Shown: piece after piece, positions 32,483 through 41,108 of the stretch
How the letters are laid out: each line of letters starts with the position of its first letter
Numbering within the stretch: the stretch's first letter is position 1
NCBI RefSeq assembly: GCF_000350225.1
Contig: NW_005179169.1
Location: 4,308-68,307, forward strand
Direction: 5' to 3'
DNA length: 64,000 bases
Source of the DNA: Chondrus crispus
Lineage: Eukaryota > Rhodophyta > Florideophyceae > Gigartinales > Gigartinaceae
The notes under the pieces: generated by a model
Database searches by the model: none
Told to the model about the DNA's origin: nothing
What the model saw: the letters and a program-made list of their open reading frames with translations, nothing else
Position numbers and translations under genes: made by a program

Positions 32483-33178
32483 TTTCGAGGTTGGGGCTTG
32501 GGAGAAAAGGGGGGTGGGCTAGGGGTAGAGGCGGAGGCTTACAATGGTTGGAGAGATGATAATGGGGTTTTGGTGGGGGGTGTTTGCATGCTAGTTTAAA
32601 GAGGAGGGACGGTCAGCAGAGTCTTGAAAAGAGAAGAGGGGGGGATTGATAATGGGATCAACTTCGCGCACAGGCTCGCAGGGCGGTGCGTGTGCACGTG
32701 GCACGCTGGGGAGGTGGCCGGTGGTTGGGCAGAGGCAACCAAAATATCTCAAACAGACTGAGATCTTGGTTGCCGTCGTCGGTCGCCTTGCCGCCGGCTG
32801 TAATGCAAGCAGGATGTTGACAGTGTAAGAGCAAGGGCGCAGTAATAAAAAATGGAGATTCTGGACGGCTTTCCTGCACGCGCCGTCAATTGCAGCGTGG
32901 AGCCTGTGTATGCGCAGACATCTTCCGCCAGGCTCAAGACTCTTCTTTCTTGAACTAGGCACCAACCGCACCAAACGACGCCGTGCCCGACACCGCCCAC
33001 ACACCACATAGAGTCGTTACGAACCACCTCAAGCGCCATAACCCAACCGATACCCCGTCCTCACCCACTATTTTTCCATTTTCCCCCACTCCCCAACCCT
33101 TGCGCACTTCACTTGTCCCGCTCGTCCGTCCCTCCGTGTCCCTTCCTGTCCAAACCCGTGTCCATCCCCGTCGCCACC
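32483..33178. promoter_or_regulatory. Divergent promoter region
   Basis: About 700 bp separate two divergently transcribed starts (aminotransferase at 32482, AMP-binding protein at 33179). No open frame with a recognisable domain lies here. The segment before 33179 is C-rich on the plus strand, ending in the favourable start context GCCACC-ATG. No specific factor site can be named. Confidence 0.5.
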
Positions 33179-35638
33179 ATGCAGGGCTCCGCCTCTTTTC
33201 TGCGCGCCCTGCCCTCCGCTGACAAGGAGGAGCTTCTCAAACTCACGACACTCGTCGAGCTTCCCAAGTCTCGCTATGCTACAAAACTTGCCGTCACTTC
33301 CTGTCCTAACACCCGCCGTGGCCGCAAGGCCATCTTCTCACACATCGAGGTTTACAAAATGGTCGAATCTATAGCTGGTCGCATGCGCGAAGCCGGGATT
33401 CGCCCCGGCACCGTTTGCGCCTTTGCAATGCCCACCTCATTTGAGGCTATCATCTACTTCTACGCCCTCATGTGGATCGCCGCCATCGCCGCGCCTATTG
33501 ACCCCTCTCTCGACGAGCAGGCCTTTCAAAAGGCCCTTTCGGACGTGGGCGCAAAGGTCCTCGTCTCCCCCTTAGCGGACGACTCCGAAGATGAACTAAC
33601 CCTCAAGTGTAAGAACGCTTCTGCGAAACTGGACTTGCTTGATTGGCATATCCATCGCACAATTAACGAAGGCGTCATCTTAGAAACACATGGAAGGATG
33701 ACCGGCGCTGGCGCAGCCTGGGCTGGCGGTGCGGGTGACTTCAAACTCGATCCCGAGGAGACCGCCGTCCATATGTCCTCAGCGGTAGGCGTCGTCCCGC
33801 TCTCCCATCGTGCCCTTTGCGAAGCCGCTAAATCTTTCGTGTCAACATACGTCCTCGCCGTTAATATGAGCACTATGCTCGCCCCACCACTCCACGATAT
33901 TCACGGTGTTCTCATCCTTATCGCCGCTTTCTACTCGGGTGGCCACATCGTCCTTCCCGGCTATGGAGGATTCTCACCAGAGAAATTTTGGGATCTGGCC
34001 AAAGCACATGATATCACTTGGCTCTCAGCTTCCCCCGATCAAATCCTCGACTTGTATGAAGCAAATGAGAAAACCAGTGCAATTGACAGGCAGCAGCTTA
34101 CTTTTGTGCGGTCGTGTGGTTCGACATGCATCGCCCCTGAGCTGCTCGAACAAGTTGAGAAGTCGTTGAAGACACCCGTCTATGAGTCCTATGGCACCCC
34201 TGAAGCCTGTGGCTTTGCTACGGCAAACCGCCTCGACTTTCGTCGACCCGGGACCGTCGGCACTCCTGTAAATGGTATCGATGTTGCCATTTTTGATATG
34301 GATACCCGCCAGATACTTGATACAAACGAGGTTGGTGAAATTGCCATATCCGGACAACACGTTGCGCAGTCGTACTTGCATTCGGAGGCCGCAACTGAAG
34401 CGGCCGTCTTCGAAACTGAAGTAATGGACGATGAGGGCAACCGCGGTACACTAAAGTGGTTTGCCACTGGAGATCGCGGTGCTGTTGACAGCGATGGCTT
34501 TGTCAGCGTTGTTGGTAACTCTCGCCAACTGAGAGCTGCCGAAATTGAAGCGCAAGAAGAAAAGAAGAGCAAAGAAATTGAAGAGGAAGCTGCGAGGAAG
34601 GCCGAAGAGGAAGAAAAGGAGCGCTCGGCGGTAGCCGTTCTGGCCGCTAAGGAAGAGGGGGAGAGATTGCGAGCGGAGGAGGAAGAAAGACTCCGTATTG
34701 AGGAGGAGGAGAGGAAACGCATTGAAGAGGAGAGAAGAGAAAAGGAGAAGAAAGCTGCTGCAGCAGCTGCCGCTGCCGCCGCGGCCGCCGCCACCGCTGC
34801 CGCAGCTGCGACAGCAGCGTCGCTGAAGAAAGAAGAGGAACGGGCCGAACGCTCCGCGGCCCTTACTCGGGCAGGTATAGAAAACCCTGATGATCTTGAT
34901 GACGAAACTGCCAATGCTATCCTTGCTAGACTAGAAGCTATCGAGGAGAACCATCGTCGATTGCAACAAGATGTCGAGGGGAGAAATGCGGCTGAACTCG
35001 AAGAGATGAGGAGGCGAGTTGAAGCTGCCGAAGCTGAGGCTGAGCGCGCACTCAACGCTAGTCTAGAACAAAACGGCCAAATTCATGATGTCCGTGTGGA
35101 GGAGCTCGAGGCTGCAGTGAGGGCAGCTGCCGCGAGCGCGGCATCTTCTGCCAGCAATACTCGTGAAGCAGTCAAAGCTGCTCGTGAAGTTGCGGATGCT
35201 GCCTACGGAACCAACCAGAGCCAGCCAGTCGAGGTCAAGGAAAGCACTGGTGATCAGGGTGCACTTACAAAGACTGTTCGCGTTCCATTGGATGACGTGG
35301 AGGCTGCGATGCGAAATCACCCTGCCGTGTCCGTCGCGAAGGCCTTTGGACGGAAAGATAAGCGATTTGGAGCTGAGGTATTCTGTGCCATTGTGCCAAA
35401 GCGCGGCGCTCGAGTGAGTGAGCCGTGGCTGAAGTTGCATGCGCAGTCAGTGCTGCCAGCGCCTATGGTGCCCAAAAAGTTTTATTACATGACCGAAATG
35501 CCCACAGGCATATCACGAAGGGAGCTCTCTGAGTCCCCACTACTCCAGGATCTTTCCTCATTCTCTGGGTTTTCAGATGTCAAGCATGTGAAAGGCCCGC
35601 AATGGAAGCCGAAGCCAAAGCGGCGTGTTGATGCCTAA
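33179..35638 (+). CDS. AMP-binding (ANL superfamily) protein with coiled coil inserted at the hinge
   Basis: 819 residues, no intron. Residues 1-450 follow the large domain of acyl-CoA synthetase/AMP ligases, closest in pattern to oxalate/4-coumarate-CoA ligases: YESYGTPEACGFAT (A5), RRPGTVGTPVNG, GEIAISG and FATGDRGAVDSDGF (A7). Residues 700-785 are the small C-terminal domain (VPLDDVEAAMRNHPAVSVAKAFG). Between them lies a foreign segment of about 250 residues: a Glu/Lys/Arg coiled coil, a poly-Ala tract (526-547) and a second coiled coil. It replaces the hinge loop. The phosphate loop (usually TSGTTGxPK) reads SSAVGVVPLSH, and the catalytic A10 lysine is Ser in PTGISRREL. Adenylation is therefore doubtful; a structural or regulatory role is possible. 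Confidence 0.8.
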   Translation: MQGSASFLRALPSADKEELLKLTTLVELPKSRYATKLAVTSCPNTRRGRKAIFSHIEVYKMVESIAGRMREAGIRPGTVCAFAMPTSFEAIIYFYALMWIAAIAAPIDPSLDEQAFQKALSDVGAKVLVSPLADDSEDELTLKCKNASAKLDLLDWHIHRTINEGVILETHGRMTGAGAAWAGGAGDFKLDPEETAVHMSSAVGVVPLSHRALCEAAKSFVSTYVLAVNMSTMLAPPLHDIHGVLILIAAFYSGGHIVLPGYGGFSPEKFWDLAKAHDITWLSASPDQILDLYEANEKTSAIDRQQLTFVRSCGSTCIAPELLEQVEKSLKTPVYESYGTPEACGFATANRLDFRRPGTVGTPVNGIDVAIFDMDTRQILDTNEVGEIAISGQHVAQSYLHSEAATEAAVFETEVMDDEGNRGTLKWFATGDRGAVDSDGFVSVVGNSRQLRAAEIEAQEEKKSKEIEEEAARKAEEEEKERSAVAVLAAKEEGERLRAEEEERLRIEEEERKRIEEERREKEKKAAAAAAAAAAAAATAAAAATAASLKKEEERAERSAALTRAGIENPDDLDDETANAILARLEAIEENHRRLQQDVEGRNAAELEEMRRRVEAAEAEAERALNASLEQNGQIHDVRVEELEAAVRAAAASAASSASNTREAVKAAREVADAAYGTNQSQPVEVKESTGDQGALTKTVRVPLDDVEAAMRNHPAVSVAKAFGRKDKRFGAEVFCAIVPKRGARVSEPWLKLHAQSVLPAPMVPKKFYYMTEMPTGISRRELSESPLLQDLSSFSGFSDVKHVKGPQWKPKPKRRVDA

Positions 35639-36068
35639 TTTCTTCTTTGGCTAAGCACAAAGGCCGTGAAGAGAGAGCGCATACGCATGTTAGGTGCGAT
35701 TAGGTCGTTCTTCCAATGGCAACTACCAATATGTCGATGCTTGAAAGCCGTTTTCCGTGCACCATTTTCCTGTACTTTTCCGAATTACTTTTGGGCATTA
35801 CGGTTCCGAGCTGCTGCAAATGGTTGTCCATGTGAGTCTTGTTTCGCTACTTTGGCTTCACTGCGTCGGCCTGCCCTCGCGCAGCACTGTTTTTTCGTGG
35901 TTCCTCACCTTCCCTTTTTTATACTGCATGAAGTAATTCGAGAAGTCTTATTAGAAGGCAGTCAGCGTCGCCCTGACTTGTAGTTCCGTAGTCATTAGCA
36001 CAGGGATCGCCTTCTCAGCTGTCTGTTGTCGGGTTAAGTATTTAAGAATAAGTAAAGGCTGGCTGTCT
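35639..36068. other. Convergent intergenic region
   Basis: Lies between the stop codons of the AMP-binding and PIN-like genes. A plus-strand frame at 35666-35983 shows no domain. Confidence 0.4.
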
Positions 36069-37381
36069 TCACACACCCGCGAATCCTAGAAAGTAAGTAA
36101 GCCCAATACTCATCGGGATTGCGCCTACGAGATACACAACCAACAAAATGCGAGCCATGCTTGCAGCAGCGTCTGGCTTCTTTTCAAGGTTCAAAATAAG
36201 TGTGCTATTCTGAGCCGGTGGCATGATAGCCTCTAACAAAACCGCAAGCTTGATAAATGGTGTGTTGAAAACTGAGACCCTTGGGATGACTAGAATGGCG
36301 AGAAGCGGTAAGATGATAAATCGACAGATAGAGATCGCTATAACCAGCCTCGGCATGCGCAATTGAAGCGACGATACCTCTCCAGGAGCACTGCTGGTGG
36401 GAGTTTCCACTTTTCGAGCCAGGGAACCTGCCAATATCAGCACTGCAGCTGGTGAATATCCAGAACCCAGCGTTTGAAGCGCACTGAACATCGGCGATGC
36501 CAAAAAGGAAGTGCATACAGGACTGAGGCCGATTGAAAGGCCTGCGAAGGCTCCGATCAAAGGCGGCGAGACCACGCGCTTCCCAGCCGCTCTCAGCAAG
36601 CCACCAAGGGCCTTGTTCTGGCCTGCGGCGACCGCTGGCGCAGCGCTGGGATCGGGGAGCCCGGCCAAGATTGAGTACCCCACAGACCAAAAGAAGCCTG
36701 TCCAGCCAATGAGGAAGAAGGAAATGCTCGACACCAAGGCCGCCAGGTTGCCAGGTTGCCCCGCAAACAAGGCGTTAGCAAAAAGCAGGGGAAGAGCTGC
36801 AGAGTTTCCGAAGCCGCAACACACGAGAAAAACACGGCGCTCGGGATCGGTGAGACGTAGCAATTTGGCCCCAACAATGCCGAGCATGAGGCCGATGAAG
36901 ACAGTCGCAACGGCCGCCATCGGTAGGTAAAAGAGGCCGCTTGAGAACGGGACGGACATGGTGCGCACAACGTTGGTGAGCATCAGGCAGGGAAGGAAGA
37001 TGTTGAAGACACACTTGGACAAGGCCTGGTGAATAGCTAGTCGTCAGATATTTCAAGCACGAGATGTGGGGGTGCCTGGAAGGACGAGAGCGGCGTACGT
37101 ACGGTAAGGGTGGCGGTGTCCAGCAGGCCGCACTTGGCAGCGGCAACACCAACGAGCAGGGTGGTCATGAGCTTGGATATGGCCGAAACGGAAGAGCTCA
37201 AGACGGAAGGGTCAATGAGACCCTGTAAGGCAGAGAGTGTGGCGGTGGGCGGTCTTCGGGCATGCCGGGAGGGGGGGAATGCGATGCGGAGCGGATGGGA
37301 TGGTGTCATCGAGTTGCTCGTGAACCCTGGAGGACGTAGCTGCAGCGGAGGCGACGCAGCAAAGCAGAGCGACGTTGCCAT
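36069..37381 (-). CDS. PIN-like/PILS auxin-efflux-carrier family transporter, two exons
   Basis: Exon 1 (37381-37103) and exon 2 (37025-36069) join in phase 0 across a 77-bp intron, giving 411 residues. The family pattern is clear: SKLMTTLLVGVAAAKCGLLD, KCVFNIFLPCLMLTNVVRT, VCCGFGNSAALPLLF, then SPPLIGAFAGLSIGL, FSALQTLGSGYSPAAVLILAGSL, ISICRFIILPLLAIL, EAIMPPAQNSTLI and a final membrane segment. About ten membrane spans in two bundles around a loop fit the PIN/PILS fold. In plants such proteins move auxin or related organic anions at the ER or plasma membrane; the substrate here is unknown. The first 40 residues are Pro/Arg/Ser-rich and might be a targeting peptide, so the exact start is uncertain. 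Confidence 0.85.
37026..37102 (-). other. Intron of the PIN-like gene
   Basis: Donor GTACGT follows the codons for LDTATLT. The acceptor CACCAG precedes ALSKCVFN. Read-through stops within about 22 codons. Confidence 0.75.
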
Positions 37382-37406
37382 TCTCGCAATGCTCTCCGCG
37401 GTCTCG

Positions 37407-37547
37407 GTGGTGCGACAGAGGTGGAACACCAATACGATACGAAATGAGATCGAGAGAGAACCTGAAGGCGGATCAACGTGGTGCGACAGAGGTGGAACAC
37501 CAATACGATACGAAATGAGATCGAGAGAGAATCTGAGGCGGATCAAC
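37407..37547. repeat. Two tandem 70-71-bp units in a divergent promoter
   Basis: 37407-37477 and 37478-37547 are nearly identical (one substitution and one single-base gap seen). They start GTGGTGCGACAGAGGTGG. The pair lies between the divergent starts of the PIN-like gene (37381) and the CBM20 gene (37695), so it may duplicate promoter elements. Confidence 0.85.
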
Positions 37548-37694
37548 CAATGGAGTTGCATCGTGGGGTGATGTGGAATTGATTGTTCCAGCACAGCTGC
37601 CGGCGACGATGACAGACTCTCTTCTCTCACATTGACGGCAACCGTCACCTCCCAAAGTGACCTCTTCCCAGCATCCATTTTCAACGCACACCCC

Positions 37695-39488
37695 ATGGCG
37701 CGGCGGATACCGCTCTGCTGCGCTCCCTTCCCTCCCGCTCGACGCTGCACCTCGCGGCTTCGTTCCACATGCGCTGCACTCACCCAGCCAATACAGACAA
37801 AAGCTTCAGTCGCACGCTTTTCGGCTCGCGCTGCTCGCATCCAGAGAGCCGCCATGGGTGGCAGCTTCTTGCTTTCCAGACTGTCCGCATGCGTGGAAGC
37901 TGGTCGTGGTCTGATCTTGAGACGCGTCGCCCATAGACATGGAGCAGCACCAGCAACGGTTACGGGAGGCGTCGGGGTCCAAGTGGCTGTCGGTGACGGC
38001 ATCGGCAAAGAGGCGCAATGCGTTGATACAGGTGAGCCGCCTCATCAGGAGTTGGAGGTTGCGACTAATGGGAATGGGCATGAGAGAGTCGACCATCAGG
38101 TGCAAGAGGATCCGACTGTAGAACAGACTCTCAGCGATTTTCATAGCCATGTGGAAGGGGAAGAGCAAGGGAGACAACCAGTCAAACATTCACTGGCTGA
38201 GTTGCTCGCTCTCGTCGTTAGCCTTGACGCAGAGAAAGACGACCAACTTCTGTCCCACTGCATCCAGCCAACACCACTACCGATAGCACTACAAACGCCG
38301 CTTTCCACCGAACAGGAAGCCGTCCTTCTTGCACGCCAAGCCGTCCTAGATGCCATACTCTCCAAGCACCATCGAAGTGAACAAGCGCCCGATCAGTTAG
38401 TTCTCTTTGCACCAGGTTTGCACGCCCCTGTCGCTGAGCGGCAATCCTTTCTCTATCCCCTCTCAGTCTTCGCCCTTAACGACGCTTCGCTCGCCATCAA
38501 AGCCTCTATGCAAGCCACCCGCCTCGATGACGCGCTCCCCGACAACGTCCACTACGTCCACTTAGAAGCAGTGCTCGACGGTTGCGCATGGGATGCCAGT
38601 CTCGTGCTTAATGGATACAGCTGGCAACGCAGAAGCACGTGGTTGGTTTGTCTCGATACAACCGACTTTGAGCACGAGCGATTGCAAAGACATTTGTCTA
38701 TGATTGGGACGTTGACGTCCCTTGATAGCGCTATTGTGGTTGTTTATGTAACCCCGGATTTTGCGCAGAACGTGCAGGAGAGTGAAGATGGGCATTGGAT
38801 GGGAGCGGCACCAATCTTTGCATGTGGGGACCTATTCGCTTTAGCAAGGGACTGTGGATTTCAGGTATCGTATGTGACATCGCTGCGAGATGCTGCTGCC
38901 GAATATGGCTTGCCTCCATGGCTCCAAAATTCTCTATCGACATCTCTCTTCGCAGATCAGTTGAAATTTGCGTGCTTCAAGCATATGCGAAGCAGCGTAT
39001 TGGGTTCTATACCCGATATTAATAGTGCCAGCGAATATTCTGCTCGCAACGGTCTTCAGACGAACACCGATGACGCAAGAGTCGCCTCTTCTCCTACTCG
39101 GTTATCGTTTGTCCGGAATACCTCAACAGAGAAATTCGAAGACTACGCTAACAGTGATACTCGGGCACTTCGGTTTGAGTTGCAGGTGGGGTCCATCCCT
39201 CCACGACTTTCCCGTCAAGAGTTCTCGGTTGTGTTGATTGGGAGCGATCTCAGTTTTGGTTGCTGGGACCCGAAACAGGCGAAGAAAATGCATGGTAATA
39301 TATGGGAGACAACTGGAGTCATGGCAGTCGACCTAGCGCTCAGTGTTGAGGCATCCACCGTCGAGTACAAATACGCCATCACCAATGCCCAGAAGGATAT
39401 TATTGCTTGGGAGGAGGGTAGCAATAGAGTTCTCGCACCGGCTGCAGCGGAAAGTGTGCAGTACGTTCGAGAGGAGTGGAGGTCATGA
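37695..39488 (+). CDS. Degenerate LCM-type methyltransferase fused to CBM20 starch-binding domain
   Basis: 597 residues, no intron. The N-terminus (MARRIPLCCAPFPPARRC and on) is Arg/Ser/Ala-rich, like an organelle transit peptide. Residues about 190-450 follow the leucine-carboxyl-methyltransferase (PF04072-type) pattern: QLVLFAPGL, then YPLSVFALNDASLAIKA, VHYVHLEAVLDGCAWDA, NGYSWQRRSTWLVCLD and the late VYVTPDF strand. The glycine-rich SAM loop and acidic ligand are altered, so activity is doubtful. The last 100 residues are a CBM20 (FELQVGS, VLIGSDLSFGCWDPKQA, NIWETTG, VEYKYAI, IIAWEEGSNRVL) with the usual Trp/Glu-Gly/Asn-Arg starch-site residues. In a red alga the target would be floridean starch. 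The stop codon abuts a Copia insertion, so the native 3' untranslated region has been displaced. Confidence 0.75.
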   Translation: MARRIPLCCAPFPPARRCTSRLRSTCAALTQPIQTKASVARFSARAARIQRAAMGGSFLLSRLSACVEAGRGLILRRVAHRHGAAPATVTGGVGVQVAVGDGIGKEAQCVDTGEPPHQELEVATNGNGHERVDHQVQEDPTVEQTLSDFHSHVEGEEQGRQPVKHSLAELLALVVSLDAEKDDQLLSHCIQPTPLPIALQTPLSTEQEAVLLARQAVLDAILSKHHRSEQAPDQLVLFAPGLHAPVAERQSFLYPLSVFALNDASLAIKASMQATRLDDALPDNVHYVHLEAVLDGCAWDASLVLNGYSWQRRSTWLVCLDTTDFEHERLQRHLSMIGTLTSLDSAIVVVYVTPDFAQNVQESEDGHWMGAAPIFACGDLFALARDCGFQVSYVTSLRDAAAEYGLPPWLQNSLSTSLFADQLKFACFKHMRSSVLGSIPDINSASEYSARNGLQTNTDDARVASSPTRLSFVRNTSTEKFEDYANSDTRALRFELQVGSIPPRLSRQEFSVVLIGSDLSFGCWDPKQAKKMHGNIWETTGVMAVDLALSVEASTVEYKYAITNAQKDIIAWEEGSNRVLAPAAAESVQYVREEWRS

Positions 39489-39492
39489 ATAA

Positions 39493-39779
39493 CTGTGGGA
39501 AGATAGAAATTGCACTTTATTTGGTTAGCCCTAAATCTGGGAAAAAGGGAAATTATCCGTTCGACGCGCCGGCGGGAAATCCGGATATATAAAAATCCGA
39601 GGGCGGTATCCCGACCGACCCTCGGGGGTAACTTGCTACCCTCCGACAGCGCCGGCGAAAAGTCTCGAGACTCGACATCCGAAGTATCCCCATCCCCCTC
39701 GCTCTCGCGACTCCTTTCCCCCGCCGCTGCGTGCGACGAGCGCGGCTACTACTAACCTCATCGTTGCCGTTCTCCCACA
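39493..39779 (+). repeat. 5' LTR of Copia 1
   Basis: 287 bp, starting TGTGGGA and ending TCCCACA. It contains a TATATAAAAA box near 39585, the likely core promoter. Confidence 0.93.
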
Positions 39780-39792
39780 GTTATGGGCCCAG
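39780..39792 (+). promoter_or_regulatory. Primer binding site: half-tRNA-iMet
   Basis: GTTATGGGCCCAG directly follows the LTR. It is complementary to the anticodon stem-loop of eukaryotic initiator tRNA-Met (CUGGGCCCAUAAC) and not to a tRNA 3' end. Drosophila copia is known to prime from such a cleaved half-tRNA. The ATG inside it is also the first ATG of gag. Confidence 0.85.
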
Positions 39793-41108
39793 GGGGAAAG
39801 ATGAGTAAATTATCAGGATTCTTCGACCCGCCTCTCTTCGCCGCCGATGGCGATCTTGAAGCCTGGCGCAAGAAGGTTGGACAGTGGGTCGACTCACTCA
39901 AAGTCGCCCACGACCAAGGCACCGATCGCACTTTTCAGACGATGTTCAAGCTCCTCGGACGAACGCTCTATGAGCGCGGCCTTCCGGAAGCTCAGAAGGC
40001 AATCGTCGATGAAGCCCAGTCCAAAGGACAGCTCGACTACCTTCAGATGGATGATCCCGTGCAAGCGGCACTCTCCATCGTCGAGCTTGTCGCTGTAGAC
40101 CCACCGATTGCCATGGTCACAAGGCTCATCGCATCATACCAGAAGGTCACCTCGTGTCGCCGAGACAGGAACGAGAAGCTCTCCAGCTTCGTCTCGAGGT
40201 TCCGAGGTTTGGCAGCCAAGCACTTGCTGCACGCCAACACTTCTTCTTCTTCGCAGATAGGTGAAGTTTTGGCGATTACCCTCCTCAATAACGCAAACAT
40301 AGAGGAGGGAACGTTGACCAATGCCAAGCTCCAACTAATTTCGCATGCAGAAGCCCGAAACAAGGAGGAGTCGGCAGTCGTCGACACCGAAAAGGTATCC
40401 AAGGTGCATCTCGAGGAAGTCCTCAAGATATCTGAGAAGCTGAAGAAGGTTGACGTTCCACTCCGCGAGTCAGAGTCCACGGCCGATGATTACAAGAAGG
40501 CTCTGTCCGACTTCAGATCGCAAACAATCAGCTTCATCCGCTCCTTGGACATTGCAGTCCAAGACCTAAAGGTGACTGCAGAGAATAATGCTGCGAAGAC
40601 GTCAGTGGCAGACTCTTTCCTGCCGCGGCACACTTCTTGCAGGCTCAACCTTGACGACGCGGTGATCGTGCTGAGGAATCTGACCCAGACAACGTCAATG
40701 GATGCTCCTCAGTTCTCCATGAAGGACGTCCAAGCCTTAGTTGACCGCAAGGTCAAGTCTCTCATTGGCACCCATGGCAAGCCTGGCCCTGCAAGCATCT
40801 TCGACAGACTCTCTGAAGTCGGCTCGCGTCACGGGCAGAAGAAGGACACTCGAATGGGTCCACCCTCTAGCCGTCGTGACGCATCTCGAGGCAGTCGCAA
40901 GAGGCAGCTGCCTTCTGATCACGAGACCCAGTCCATTTGCTATGACTGCGGAGAGCGTGGTCACTACAGAGGGGCAGCAGAGTGCAAAGAACCTAGCGCC
41001 TTCACTAAGAAAAAGAGGACGCGCCGAGACCCCAGTGACGGCGGCTCCGGGGCACATCCCTCGTTTTTTCGGAGAGGCTCCGGCGGCTCGTCAAACAGGC
41101 AAGCCTAG
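39783..41108 (+). CDS. gag: Copia 1 gag
   Basis: 441 residues forming the particle protein. The N-terminal two thirds is helical (LEAWRKKVGQWVDSLK, then an FVSRFRGLA-like region typical of Copia gag). Near the C-terminus a zinc knuckle reads CYDCGERGHYRGAAEC, a CX2CX4HX6C spacing, two residues longer than the usual CX2CX4HX4C. A Lys/Arg/Ser-rich tail follows. Translation may start at 39783, inside the primer binding site, or at the next ATG (39801). The stop at 41106-41108 lies inside a region where the pol frame (-1) is already open. Confidence 0.9.
   Translation: MGPGGKMSKLSGFFDPPLFAADGDLEAWRKKVGQWVDSLKVAHDQGTDRTFQTMFKLLGRTLYERGLPEAQKAIVDEAQSKGQLDYLQMDDPVQAALSIVELVAVDPPIAMVTRLIASYQKVTSCRRDRNEKLSSFVSRFRGLAAKHLLHANTSSSSQIGEVLAITLLNNANIEEGTLTNAKLQLISHAEARNKEESAVVDTEKVSKVHLEEVLKISEKLKKVDVPLRESESTADDYKKALSDFRSQTISFIRSLDIAVQDLKVTAENNAAKTSVADSFLPRHTSCRLNLDDAVIVLRNLTQTTSMDAPQFSMKDVQALVDRKVKSLIGTHGKPGPASIFDRLSEVGSRHGQKKDTRMGPPSSRRDASRGSRKRQLPSDHETQSICYDCGERGHYRGAAECKEPSAFTKKKRTRRDPSDGGSGAHPSFFRRGSGGSSNRQA

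Noticed and set aside
34189-35055. 288-codon Ser/Ala-rich minus-strand frame
   Set aside because: Mirror of the Glu/Ala coiled-coil segment of the AMP-binding gene.
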